From Diabrotica undecimpunctata (lineage: Eukaryota > Arthropoda > Insecta > Coleoptera > Chrysomelidae): a DNA stretch of 64,000 bases. Below, one piece after another: positions 22,637 through 33,357 of the stretch; position 1 is the stretch's first letter, and the number at the start of each line of letters is the position of its first letter. Made by a program: the position numbers and the translations under genes. The notes beneath the pieces are model-generated. The model was not told the DNA's origin, searched no databases, and saw only the letters and a list, made by a program, of their open reading frames with translations. The stretch covers positions 49,918,991 to 49,982,990 of the forward strand of contig NC_092807.1 in the NCBI RefSeq assembly GCF_040954645.1, in the 5' to 3' direction.

Positions 22637-22820
22637 TTATTGGTTATATATAACCAATAAAAGTTTAATAAGTACCTACCTATTTGCAAAATAAAGTTTA
22701 ATTCTTTAGATAAAATAAAACGTTTTATTTTATCTATTTGCAAAATAAAGTTTAATTCTTTGCCTATTTGCAAAATAAAGTTTAATTCTTTAGATAAAAT
22801 AAAACGTTTTATTTTATCTG
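22637..22820. repeat. Tandem repeats containing perfect palindromes
   Basis: 22637-22660 is a perfect 24-nt palindrome (TTATTGGTTATA and its inverse). A unit of about 54 bp, CTATTTGCAAAATAAAGTTT followed by AATTCTTT and a 28-nt perfect palindrome, is present at 22679-22735 and 22763-22819, with a truncated unit between. The palindrome half is AGATAAAATAAAAC. Confidence 0.85.
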
Positions 22821-23062
22821 AAATGAGTGCATTCCACGAAGTAAGGGTTTCAACAATCAAACATTTAATTCTTTAATTCCAGGAATCTACGACAGTAATT
22901 GACTAGATAATTACCTTCTAAACTTATTCCACAGAAAATGTGATAGTGGGTTTTTCCATTTTGTATATAGGAAGGTCCAAGTAGCGTATTCAAAATTCTT
23001 AACAGTTCACTAAAAGTAGGTACTTCAGTTGCAAGGTGCAGTTTATTGTGTATACTAGTGTT

Positions 23063-24403
23063 ATGGAAAATTTGGAAGTGCCGTGTAAACGCCGAAAAAT
23101 TGGTCCTCTAACAGTTAATAAAAAAACATTAATATTTAATTGTTTTAAATTATTTACAGACAAACGTTTATGTGAAAGTGTTGATGAGACCGTTGAGTTA
23201 GTTAGCAGTACACTTGGTGTTGGGAAATCTACTATTTACAAAGTTATTAAAGAAGAGAAATGTGGTAGTTTTCAAATGCCACGTAATGCTCCAGGGAAAC
23301 CAAAATTTCAAATAGAATATCATTTTAAAGAAGGACTTCGACGGAAAGTGCATGAATTCTTCTTTAGACAAGAATTTCCAACATTGGATAAAGTTCTTGT
23401 CTCAGTTCGAGATGATAAGGATTACCCAGAAATGAGTCGAAGTACGTTATGGAAACTTTTAAAAGAAATAGGCTTCCGCTGGAAAAAGAATCCCAGAAAG
23501 TCTATTTTATTAGAAAGAAGCGATATTGTCATATGGAGAAGACATTTTCTAAGAACCATAAAGGAAATGAGAAACCAAAAAAGAAAAATATTTTATCTTG
23601 ATGAAACATGGATCAACGAGGGTCATACACCAAATAAATTTTGGCAGGATGAAACTGTTACAAGTCAAAGGCACGCTTTTGTAAATATCTTATCTACTGG
23701 TTTAAACCCACCATCAGGAAAGGGACGCAGGCTGATAATAGTACACATTGGCAGTTCAGACGGTTTTGTTGAAGGTGGTTTATTAACTTTTGAATCAACT
23801 CGTACCGGTGACTACCATGAAGACATGAACGCTGATGTCTTTCAAGAATGGTTCGAACAAATGATAGATCTTCTTCCTAAGAACTGTGTAATAGTAATGG
23901 ATAATGCAAGTTATCACTCCAGACTTATAGAAGGACTGCCCACAACCAAGTGGTTAAAAAAAGACTTGCAGAATTGGCTGAGTTCAAAAAATATTACGTA
24001 CCATCCCGGATCTATAAGAAAGGAACTTTATTCGTTGTGTGCCCTTCATAAAGAAAAATTTAAAAAATACGAAATTGATGAAATTGCCAAAAATCGTGGA
24101 ATGACAGTACTTAGATCCCCACCATATCATTGTGAATTAAACCCGATTGAACTGGTATGGGCACAGATAAAGAGTGAAGTTTCAAGAAAAAATACCACTT
24201 TTAAAATTCATGATGTTAAACAGTTGTTTTTGGAGGCCGTAAATAATGTAAAACCTGAAAACTGGGAAAAGGCAGTAAATCACACTATTAAAGAAGAGGA
24301 AAAAATGTGGAAGCTGGACAATATTACTGATAAAATGATCGAGCCAGTTATTATAAATCTTGGTTCTGAAAGTTCATCTTCTGAATCTGATTTGGATTTG
24401 TAA
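23063..24403 (+). CDS. Intact IS630/Tc1-mariner transposase, DD82E type
   Basis: ATG at 23063 (the open frame reaches 23036 but without an ATG) gives a 446-residue protein with no stop. The N-terminus is basic (CKRRKIG). Residues about 20-65 look like a helix-turn-helix (VGKSTIYKVIKEE). A second HTH-like region follows (SRSTLWKLLKEIGFRWKKN). The DDE domain has IFYLDETWINEGHTPN (D180), VIVMDNASYHS (D280) and SPPYHCELNPIELVWAQIK (E363). Between D280 and E363 I count 82 residues, much longer than the 34-39 of Tc1/mariner; DD82E families of this superfamily (Sailor-type) have been reported. The C-terminus is acidic and serine-rich (ESSSSESDLDL). AATAAA follows near 24500. No TA-flanked terminal repeats were found for it. 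It may be active, or a recently lost transposon gene. Confidence 0.88.
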   Translation: MENLEVPCKRRKIGPLTVNKKTLIFNCFKLFTDKRLCESVDETVELVSSTLGVGKSTIYKVIKEEKCGSFQMPRNAPGKPKFQIEYHFKEGLRRKVHEFFFRQEFPTLDKVLVSVRDDKDYPEMSRSTLWKLLKEIGFRWKKNPRKSILLERSDIVIWRRHFLRTIKEMRNQKRKIFYLDETWINEGHTPNKFWQDETVTSQRHAFVNILSTGLNPPSGKGRRLIIVHIGSSDGFVEGGLLTFESTRTGDYHEDMNADVFQEWFEQMIDLLPKNCVIVMDNASYHSRLIEGLPTTKWLKKDLQNWLSSKNITYHPGSIRKELYSLCALHKEKFKKYEIDEIAKNRGMTVLRSPPYHCELNPIELVWAQIKSEVSRKNTTFKIHDVKQLFLEAVNNVKPENWEKAVNHTIKEEEKMWKLDNITDKMIEPVIINLGSESSSSESDLDL

Positions 24404-24713
24404 CAAGTAGCTGTAAGTTTTATATTAATATTTTTATTCATCTATTTAACATACCTTAGACGGTTTTAAAAACTCTTTTTCTCTTTTGTAATTTTTAAAA
24501 ATAAAAAAAAAATGTGAATTTTTTAAAACCCTTTTTAATGTAGGCCAGTCAGTTCTAATATAGTGTGTGATAAAAGAGATCACTTTTGTTTACATACACA
24601 TAACACTTTATAACACTGAAATAATTCATTTATTTTTTACAATTGTTCAAAGTAATTTTTCAATTAATCTTGAGCACGCCCATGGTGTGGTCGGAGCTAC
24701 CAGTTAACTTATG

Positions 24714-25856
24714 CTAATTACTCTCTCGTTCATAAAAATAAACTATAGGTGGATACAATGTATTGTTGCAATTATTACTTGATGTACTTGGAGTATTCCT
24801 AAAAGTATTCACTATGTTCTGATGATGTTCGGCACTAAGATGTAAATACGGTTTCATCGAGTTCGAACTTCCATGTCCAGTAATTTTCATAGCTTGTTGT
24901 TCACTAACGCCAGATTGTAGTAACTGACTAACTGTAGTGGCACGATTAGAGTGATTCGTTATTTTCACTTTTTTAGTGTCTAATCCTATCTTTTCTGCAG
25001 ACATTTTTGTCCATTTGGATATTGTATTAATACCAATAGGACAATTCTTGTACCAATTACTATTATTATATTTATTCCACTTGCCATTCACAGTCAGAAA
25101 AAGTCTATCATTGGTAATAGTTTCCCTTTTCGATATAAGTTTCTGGTATAATCTCACAGGACACATTTCAGGATTCTTCAAATTTTGAGTAAGCCATTTA
25201 TTACCTGCACAGTTTTTATCACCACCTTGGCGGGTTTTGGAGAATATCGGGTATTATGCAATTCTGTTTGTTAAACAGCCTTTGTTGTTAGTCTCTTCCT
25301 TAAAAAAATGTAACATGGAAAAACTTGCTTCGTTACCTCTATAAGCTAATTCTACGGTAGCTATATGAAAAAACTTCTTTTGGAGTTCCCCTGGCGTGTC
25401 TTCGTCCCATTGTAAGCACATATTTTTATATTCATCCGAAGTCATAGCGACAGAACTCATTTTCCTTTTATCGGGTACAGTTTGCAACAATTTTCTCTTA
25501 CTATCATGAGCCGCTCTCGCTTCCTTGAAGGTTATATCTTTGAAGGGATCAATATGTCTCTGATACTCACAGAAATATTTTTCTTGTACCAATTTTGCAG
25601 TAGTGTTCCATATGGTTTTAATAACACTCTCCTTGTAATCACTACCATCAATTTTTCGCATGTTGAAGGCCCAGTCTTTTAGAATGAATGCTAGTCTTTC
25701 GTTGTTATTTTCTGCATCTAATTTGTAGTTGCGATCCACACAGAACATCATAAATTGTCTCCATATATAAGATTTAGATTTTCTTGTGTTACTCGGTATA
25801 TTTTCTTCAATGTTTTGGTTTATAACTTCGTTTGAAGTACCACCGAAACGACTCAT
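24714..25856 (-). pseudogene. Crypton-like tyrosine recombinase with one internal stop
   Basis: ATG at 25856 (MSRFGGTSNE) runs in one frame to a stop at 24714. The frame is interrupted only by TAA at 25254-25256; the residues between the two open parts (FSKTRQGGDKN) belong to the family and the frame does not shift. Catalytic residues of tyrosine recombinases are all present: R in VELAYRGNEAS, HxxR in ITNHSNRAT, H in ITGHGSSNSM, and Y in KPYLHLS. The N-terminal half has the helical core-binding character of phage-integrase-like proteins. About 380 codons, the usual size of insect Crypton-type proteins and their domesticated relatives. Convergent with, and about 310 bp from, the transposase gene at 23063-24403. 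Confidence 0.85.
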
Positions 25857-26589
25857 TTTGACGTATACAGCTACAATAATTTTTTTGGCAAACGTCAAAC
25901 TTTGCTTTGCGATCGGTATCCATGGTTACGTCGTTGAAAACACGAAGCTGATAGACCAATCAGAATTGAAAGACAGTTGGTGTTTTCGCGATAACACAAG
26001 CTGTCTTTGGTTTGTGATTGGTCAGATTATGTGAAAATTTTAAGATGAGTGAAATAGTTTACCTAATTTTTTTACTACATAATAACTATTGACAACACAA
26101 GCGAAAGCAAGCGCGTGGTAGCAATTCCGGTCTGTAGCTAAGTCGCTGCCTTGCACGCAGTTCTTAACTCAATATGTAGTATTTTAATTTTTCAATCATT
26201 CAAACGAACGCAATCATTCAGCTGCATGGCATATATCGGTCTTCGTCGCAAGTGAGGAACGACCGAGGACCGAAAGTATTGAGAGTATTGACTGAGGGAT
26301 TTTGTTTTGGTTCGATCTCGATCGGCGGCTGATCAATAGATTTTTGTCACCATACGATTGGGTCGTTAATACTTCGAAGTCATTGAATCAAAACGAACAA
26401 ATCAATCGCGATGATGCAACACTACCCAGAAGGAATAATTTCTTAAACTTAAAATTTTTCTCAACAAAATGACTATATAAATTTAAAGCATGTTGTGATA
26501 ATAATATCAATATTTTATCATTTATACTCTTTGTAAAAAGAAAGTTTTATCTTTAAATTTTTTTGTGAAAAAACCCATTTATGAAGACC

Positions 26590-27540
26590 GGTTGGTACAG
26601 AAGTTTTTAGTTATTATTCCTCAGTCTCCTAGTATTCAGTGTAAGAAAATGCCTAGAGTTCGAAGATACCAAAATTACCACCATTTTAGCGACTGGCAGG
26701 GGTAGAATTGTTCCGTATAGAGATATGGGTTTGTCGTATCGCGAAATTGGTCGTCGTGTTAATTGTACGGCAATGACGGTTATGCATGTGTGTTGTGTAT
26801 GGACAAACGAAGGTAGAGGAATACGAAGAAGACCAACTGGTCAACCGAGGCGTACCACAAAGCGTCAAAATAGGCGCTTTAGACTACTGGCTTTGCGAGA
26901 CCGTTTTGCTACTACGCGTCAAATCGCTGACTAATGATTTAGAGTAGAAGGTAGACCTTTTACTAGGCGTACACTATAACCTCGCATTCGAGCCTTTGGA
27001 CTGGTTTCCTTCCGCCCATAACTAGCGATTCCTTTGATTGCGGACCACTGTCATCAACGTTTGAATTGGTGCTGAGAACGGCAGCAATGGATGGCAGAAT
27101 AGCATAGTGTAGCATTTAGCGATGAATCGCGATTTTGTTTAGGAATGTACGATGGTCGTAGGATGGTAAGACGCCGCCGTAGAGACTGACGAGATATCGG
27201 GTTTGTTGTTAAGAGGCATGTACACAGGACAGTTAAAGTAATCGTTTGGGGGGATATTGCCTATGGTAACCGATCACTACTTGTTTTTATTCGAGGCAGT
27301 ATGACAGCTGCGTGTTATGTTGATGACATCTTACAAACCACTTAGTATCTACAATAGACTTTCTCCAATAAGCTGGCGTTAATGTTTTGTCGTGGCCCGT
27401 TGCCACCGGATTGAAATCCTATCGAACAAGTGTGGGATATGATGGAAAGGAGACCACTTTGCACCTTCCTCCAGCGACTCTAGCACAACTAATCCAGTTC
27501 AGCTGCGGGGTTGTCAGAAACATTTTTTTTATTACCTGTT
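26590..27540 (+). pseudogene. Tc1-like transposase, broken
   Basis: Plus-strand pieces: MGLSYREIGRRVNCTAMTVM (helix-turn-helix, 26725-26785), the GRPR-like RPTGQPRRTTKRQ, RLLALRDRFATTRQIAD, later RLNWCxERQQW and VAFSDESRFCLGMYDGRRMV (first catalytic aspartate near 27120), VIVWGDIAYG near 27240, and PPDxNPIEQVWDMMERR near 27400-27450 (glutamate). All parts of a DD34E-type Tc1 protein are in order but with many stops and small indels. It belongs to the element with ends at 21588 and 27658. Confidence 0.85.
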
Positions 27541-27659
27541 AATAAAAATTCTTGCCAATGTTATCGTTTCATTATTGATATAAATGTACCATGTTGCCAA
27601 AAAAATAAGTTCAAGAAATTATTCCCTCTGGGTGTAACACTTCTAATGTCACTGAGTAT

Positions 27660-28600
27660 ATTTCCTTTTCAGTCCTTTCCCGATTTGGAAGTCAAAATAA
27701 TATAAATAATATAAAAATACAGAATTGAAGGTTAAGCCTAAAAACTAATTTTTCAGCAGATAGTTTTAATATTATTTTTATATAAGTTTTTTTGTACAGT
27801 ATTTTTGTATAAGTAGATAAGTTAATTATCATATTTGATTGATGTCAATGTTAATTAAATTCTTAATAATTTCTAATGCATCTACTGTAGAATATCGGTT
27901 GTTTAAACAACATATGTTGGGTGAAAGGACATCTTAAGCTAGATTTATCATAAGAATGCAAGAATTAAACTTACTGTTAATGTTTACCTGACAACTCTTC
28001 CTATAAATATTTATGGTATTTCATGTTTAGTTGACAGTGGTGGACTCGGAATTATTTTACATATACTTATGCTCATGAGAGAAATAATAATACATTTTTT
28101 AAACTAATTTTACTAAATATTTCCTATATATTCGAAGACTTCAGCTTTTGCAAATACGCGACATTTTAATCTTCATTACAGCCTTTTGTAAAAAATATTT
28201 TTTAACGAATTTTCAACCATTGCAAAATATAAATAAAAATTTATTATTTACCTCCATTTAACGGATTTTTTCAACTTATAACCTTTATATAACGTATTCT
28301 ATCAATTATTCACACTCAATTTTACAATAATTCATGTCTCGACAGGTACACACATATTTAATTTTTCGTAAGACAGTCATAATTGTTTTATGTAATGTAA
28401 AATAAAAATCGAAAATGGCTGATAGACGTAAAAGGTATGCCTTAACCGTCGTAGAGACATGATCAAATCATTAATTATGTTCACTGCATTTCATTTTAAT
28501 TGTTTTGTGATAAAACTGTATAAACTATTTAGAAATAAAAAAATACAGTGGTTTCATTAAAAGTGTTTTCGTTTATTAATGGCGGAATGACACAATCCAA
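27660..28600. other. Non-coding stretch, nothing recognised
   Basis: AT-rich; no convincing frame, repeat end or RNA motif. Confidence 0.5.
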
Positions 28601-28605
28601 GATTG

Positions 28606-28909
28606 CTTGGATTCCAACTTGGACCATGTGGACTTGTACAAGTATCTTGTACCAAGTTGGTTGCCACGGTTAAATAACTTGGATATCAAATAACTATTGT
28701 AGAGATAGCTGAAGTGATTGTGGAAGTTGTTCTAGTGGTTGCTAATATGTTGATACATGAGCTTGAAATCCAGAAAAAAGAAGTGTTAGATTCATGGAGT
28801 TATACATAGCTGTGGAAGCATTATGTAATGTACGGATAAAGGAATATAAAAATAAGGATGATATAAGTGCGGCATTTTTTCTTTTTTCCTTTTTTCTGGA
28901 TTTCAAGCT

Positions 28910-28992
<83 letters not shown>

Positions 28993-29146
28993 AACCACTA
29001 GAACACCTTCTACAATCACTTCCGTTATCTTTACGATGGTTATTTGAATTCTAAGACATTTAACCGTAGCAACCAACTTGTTACAAGTACGCTTGTACAA
29101 GTCCACTTGGTCCAAGTTGGAATCCAAGCATTCTTGGATCGTGTCA
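28606..29146. mobile_element. Foldback element with about 200-bp arms and a (TA)n loop
   Basis: The left arm (28606-28790: GACACAATCCAAGATTGCTT onward, through TTGGATTCCAACTTGGACCA, TGGACTTGTACAAG, AAGTGATTGTGGAAG and GAGCTTGAAATCCAG) returns inverted at 28898-29146. The loop region holds (TA)n at 28914-28988. Both outer edges are preceded or followed by TTAAT-like sequence (near 28597 and 29155), a possible target duplication. No coding capacity. Confidence 0.85.
28914..28988. repeat. (TA)n microsatellite
   Basis: About 37 TA units within the right arm of the foldback element. Confidence 0.95.
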
Positions 29147-29441
29147 ACTCGCCTTTAATTAGCTATCTTTTGATCTTCCAGAGTCGTAAAAAGAAATTCT
29201 TCGCCCGTAAAATCAAACTCGTCTGAATCATTGGTTTCTACATATACAAATAAAAATTCAGAAGTATTTGCTTCCTTTGATCCATTTCTGTTTTTACATA
29301 AAATCTTATTGTAAGGGATTAAACAAACAAACCTGTACTAATTCCAATCGGTTTTTTAATATAAATATTTCATTTACAATAATACAGTGAGAAAATAAAT
29401 ATTCAGCGACAATGTCATACAGAACTTAACAGTACTAGGTA

Positions 29442-30604
29442 ACGCATGTCCCTAAAGTTTTCGAAAAAATTAAATATATATTTTCTAATTGTAAATTAAG
29501 TCTATTTTATTAACTAAATACAGGAAATTCAGTCTACATATTTAAGGTTTATAATGTATTTTTATAGAACAAAAAGAGGTTCGTGATCTTCGATGGCATG
29601 TAAATTTGTTCTTGCATGTGCAGTAAGCCTTTGGACTGTTTCTAAGTCGATGTCACGAAATTTTTGTAAAATTCTTCGCCTTAGCCGATCTTCATTTTGG
29701 GCAAACAATCTGTCGTTCTCCTGGAGTAATGGCATGTCGCTAGTTTGAACCAAAATATAATTTCATCATTGGGGTGATGAGTATTTATAAATTAAACACG
29801 CTTTCTAAGACACATGTCAACGTAATTGTCAGCATTGACAGCTTCACCGCGAACACGCCCAACAAACGGCTGTGAAACACCAGCTTCTGAGATGGCACGC
29901 CATACCAAAATTTTATCGGCAAATTTCACTTTTCCCTTAATGTTAATTCGTCCGTTCATCTTGTACATTGCATGTATAAAATCCGTTGTTGCCCTTCATT
30001 TCGGAATTGGATAAAGTAAAATACTTTTCATCATCAATAATGAGAATTTTACCAGGAAAATAAATACGTCCCAATGCACGGCAACATCTAGGAATTTTTT
30101 CTAACTGGGCTGGTGTGTACTTTTTTTTTCTTTTATATGGTTTTAAATTATTTTTAGAAATTGTTCTACTTACAGTCATTCGTGAAACATTATATCCGGG
30201 CAACATTTCGCAAAGACTTTCCTAATTGTTTCTCCATACTCTGAATTAATCTCTGTTCCCGAGCAGGAGTTAAAACTCTTGGTCTTCCACTTTTGGACAA
30301 ATTAAGGCATGGTATACCATTTTCGCACTCTTTAATTGTCTCGTAAATCGTTGACACAGAAATATTTTGAGCACTAAAAATTCCTACAATATCGCGTTTT
30401 GGTACATGTCCAACTAAACGATAATTACTTTGGGGAATATTAAGTTTGTACGACATCTTAACGAACTGTATTTGTTAAAACTGACATTGTTTAAGTCGTT
30501 TAAGATATTTAATAACTTTGGTTTCCAATGGCAACTTGATCCAATGCTTCCTACCAATAATACTTTTAAATATAAAATTTTCCGAAAACTTTAGGGACGT
30601 ATGT
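29442..30604 (-). mobile_element. Mariner/Tc1-like element with TA duplications
   Basis: Inverted ends share GTCCCTAAAGTTTTCG (29448-29463, inverted 30582-30597), and TA flanks both (29440-29441 and 30605-30606). The 1163-bp body encodes a broken transposase on the minus strand. Confidence 0.9.
29562..30456 (-). pseudogene. Mariner-like transposase, broken
   Basis: Minus-strand pieces: MSYKLNIPQSNYRLVGHVPK, SVSTIYETIKECENG (HTH), SGRPRVLTPAREQRL (GRPR motif), then NVSRMTVSRTISKNNLKPYK (second HTH), KILIIDDEKYFTLSNSEMKG (first catalytic aspartate, near 30020-30060), KFADKILVWRAISEAGVS near 29890-29930, DEIIFWFKLATCHY near 29760-29790 (second aspartate block altered), and the C-terminal RRRILQKFRDIDLETVQRL near 29610-29670. 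The region between the second and third acidic residues is largely deleted, so the enzyme is inactive. Confidence 0.85.
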
Positions 30605-30606
30605 TA

Positions 30607-32960
30607 TAAGTATAATTACTTACGTTTACCAATGCATTTGAAATACCCTGTATTTATGTAGTGTTTTTGGCCATTTGAACCTTTTCATTATTTAGAAAGT
30701 GGTAATGAATAAAACATTAATAAACAATTAAATAAGTTTATAACATACAATTACCTCATTTATACAAAATCACATGCGATCAAAGAAAAATAAAGTTATA
30801 TTTACTAACGTATTGTATAAAAGATCTCTAAGTACCGATTCGACCCGATTTCCCACATCGCGAGGAAAAATTCACCAAGTACAATAATAAGTTTTAATGA
30901 GTTGACAGTGAAACCGAAATTTATAATAACGCATTTATATCTGAACTGTACCATAAACCATAATATTATATTAGCTCAGCAATTAGAAGGCTTTAAGCAC
31001 TTGATGAGTTTTCCACAGTTGGGCAGTGCCGTATTGAGTAAAAATTGATTAAAATGTAAAAATCACAAAAAGTGCACTTAATGAGTTTTACTTCTAATAC
31101 AAGTGATATTCTTTTTGTTGATATTAATTCTAAAAACATTTCTTTAGTATAGTCACATATTTAATTTACATTAAATAAGTTTGATTTTATTATCTTTTCA
31201 TTGGTTGCTGTTTGTATATTTTAAAAGATTATTAATTAATATATAGTTTATAAACTCTTATCATTTTTATAACAAAGTTAGAAACACATGATTGACCTCC
31301 ATTCACCTGATCGTATGTTATTGTGTTGTAATATTTTTGTATACAGAGATAATTATTTAAAAAGTAAAACATCAATATGTTTCAGAATTTAATATCTTTG
31401 CTGCAGATGCAATTTCTGCACATGTTTACGAGGAGACTCCGAATTTGATTGATTTATAACGAATTATTAGGCTGTTATGAAATAAATTACTTAATTTTAT
31501 AGCTGTTGGTTGTGTATAATCCTTAATGGTAGCGATACATATATAGGATATTCTCAAAAAAAAACTTCCACAATTTTTTTTTGGCTTATAAAATAGAATA
31601 GAATAGAAATATGCTTTATTGTTACTGAAAATTGTACAATTTTATGGACAAAGCTTACAAATACTCAGAAAAATAAGAATAACAAATTTATATAATTTAT
31701 ATAATATATACATAATTTATATATAATAACAAAATAATAAATCGTCAGTATCACAAAATAAAATAAAAAAATACACAATCCATTGCAAAATTTAAATAAA
31801 TTGCAATTGCATAATAAAACCTTACGAACGTTAAATTACTGCATGTGATACACAAATATATGTATATAAAAATTCTTTAGTTACTTGTACTATAGTTATA
31901 GTCCATAGTCCTATAGTCCACGTCCACAGAGGGAAAGTGTCAACCAGAAGTAAAGCACAAATTTTGGAAGTTACGGAAGTTCTGAGCGGAAAAAATCCTA
32001 CCTAAACGTTGGATTTTCAAGGATGATTTGTTAAGAGAAACTTGGTATATACTGCTTCATGATCAGATAGTCCTACATTAATAATTGTAAAGTATGCTTT
32101 CTTTGTAATGTTTTTTCAAAAGGCGACAACTTTTCTATTTCCGCAAGAATATTCAGAGAAAAGAATGTAAAGCAAGAATAACTCCGAACGCGACACGTTC
32201 CTATACGAATTTATTTAGCGAACTCTATATGCTCGCCATAGAAGTTTATAATACTAGAAAATGGACTAGAATACGTATTCCTTTATTGGTCACACAATAT
32301 GATGGGGTCAACTTTACTTCTCAAACAACTTTAATAAATTTAAAATGAAAAATGTGATTAGTCGACTACCGTGACTTCGTGTAGCTGATGATGAAAGTTA
32401 AACAACTACAATTGATTTTCGTCACCCGTTTTCCTTCCACTTATGTAAACCTTGCTGTTACCCAATTTCATTATATCCTCAAATTGCCTTTTCCGTTCTT
32501 CCAACTGTTCTCCGGTTATTATTTTTATCATGAATAGTTTTTTGACTTGTTTTCTCAGTTTTGTGATGTTCTTTTCATTTGTCCAAATATAAACCAATGC
32601 AGTTTTCAAAAATTTTCTTTTGCTTTCACTCGTATTCGTGGAGCAATAGTTTTAATTATTTTTTCACCGTTATTTTTGTCATTTTCCTGATTCCTTACCT
32701 TGGATTTTCTTACAAATATATCGAACTTTCATTTCAATCAAAGCTTTATGTAGTTTTTTAAATATTTTTTGTTCTGGCATACTTCCCGTGTGTATTCATC
32801 TGCAAGATTCGGTGACAATTTTATTAAGGAAGACCTTACGAAAATATTCCAGATCCAGTTTTGAGCGTAGGCTTATTTTTCCATATATCTGTGTGGTTAA
32901 ATATGCACATATATACGGGACCCACAATTTAACGTCGATGTCGAGTTTAGATTCTCTCTT
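30607..32960. other. Mostly non-coding; LINE 3' end near 31600
   Basis: No gene. On the minus strand 31597-31660 reads as a LINE 3' end: TTTGTCCATAAAATTGTACA, then CAATAAAGCATATTTC and a (TTCTA)-like tail. The rest, including 32400-32610 with a short charged minus-strand frame, is not identifiable. Confidence 0.45.
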
Positions 32961-32963
32961 TCT

Positions 32964-33260
32964 TCAGACCTGACCCTTCGGAGGGAGTGTAGTGGTCATA
33001 TTGATGTCGTGTATTGTCCGTCTCCAAAGATCTCTGTCCCTGGTCATTTCTTTTAACTCATGCATATGTCTTTTACATATTCCTGTAATTTGGTCGATCC
33101 ATCTTGTTGGAATCTTTCTCGTGATATTCGGCCTTCTACCTTTCCTTGGATAATAAGTCTTCATTTTTTTTGTGTCTGTTCTCATAACATGTCCAAAGTA
33201 TTTTAATTGTTGGAGATAGACTTTGCTGAAAAGCAGTTTACTGACCTTTAACTCATTTAA
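32964..33260 (-). pseudogene. RTE-like LINE C-terminal fragment
   Basis: Minus strand: a YFGHVMRTDTKKMKTYY-type block, then GRRPNITRKIPTRWIDQITG and MTRDRDLWRRTIHDIN, the conserved C-terminal residues (GRP...RWxDDI...A.DRxxWR) of RTE-like LINE proteins. 3' end at about 32960; 5' truncated. Confidence 0.75.
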
Positions 33261-33357
33261 AATTCTCGAGTTCAGATTAGCGGAGTTGTATTAGATAGAT
33301 TACTACTTCGTGGATTGTCAGTGCCTTCGAAGCAGCGACTACAACTATACTTTATAG

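Larger units (their letters stand above)
21620..26424. mobile_element. 4.8-kb unit with hAT-like ends and 8-bp TSD, carrying two recombinase genes
   Basis: Left end TAGTGTTG and right end CAACACTA form a short inverted repeat, immediately flanked by CCCAGAAG on both sides, an 8-bp duplication within the Tc1-like left repeat. TAGTG agrees with the YAGNG start of hAT elements, and 8 bp is their usual duplication. Subterminal regions (21640-21790 and 26180-26420) are rich in ATTCATTCGTTCGTTT/GAATCA-like short repeats. Inside are an IS630-type transposase gene and a tyrosine recombinase gene, but no hAT transposase. Either it is a non-autonomous hAT with nested passengers, or one composite unit. 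Confidence 0.75.
21588..27658 (+). mobile_element. Tc1-like DNA transposon split by a 4.8-kb insertion
   Basis: The left end (CAGTGACATTAGAAGTGTTA from 21590) is an inverted copy of the right end (27622-27655). The left repeat stops at CCCAGAAG (21612-21619) and resumes at CCCAGAAG (26425-26432), continuing GAATAATTTCTTAAACTT, which matches the inverse of 27612-27630. Without the 4.8-kb insert and one duplication, the element is about 1.26 kb, normal for Tc1. The broken transposase lies at 26590-27540. Confidence 0.85.

Noticed and set aside
22603..22860. 85-codon minus-strand frame with repeated FILSKELNFILQI
   Set aside because: It is only the translation of the tandem AT-rich repeat.
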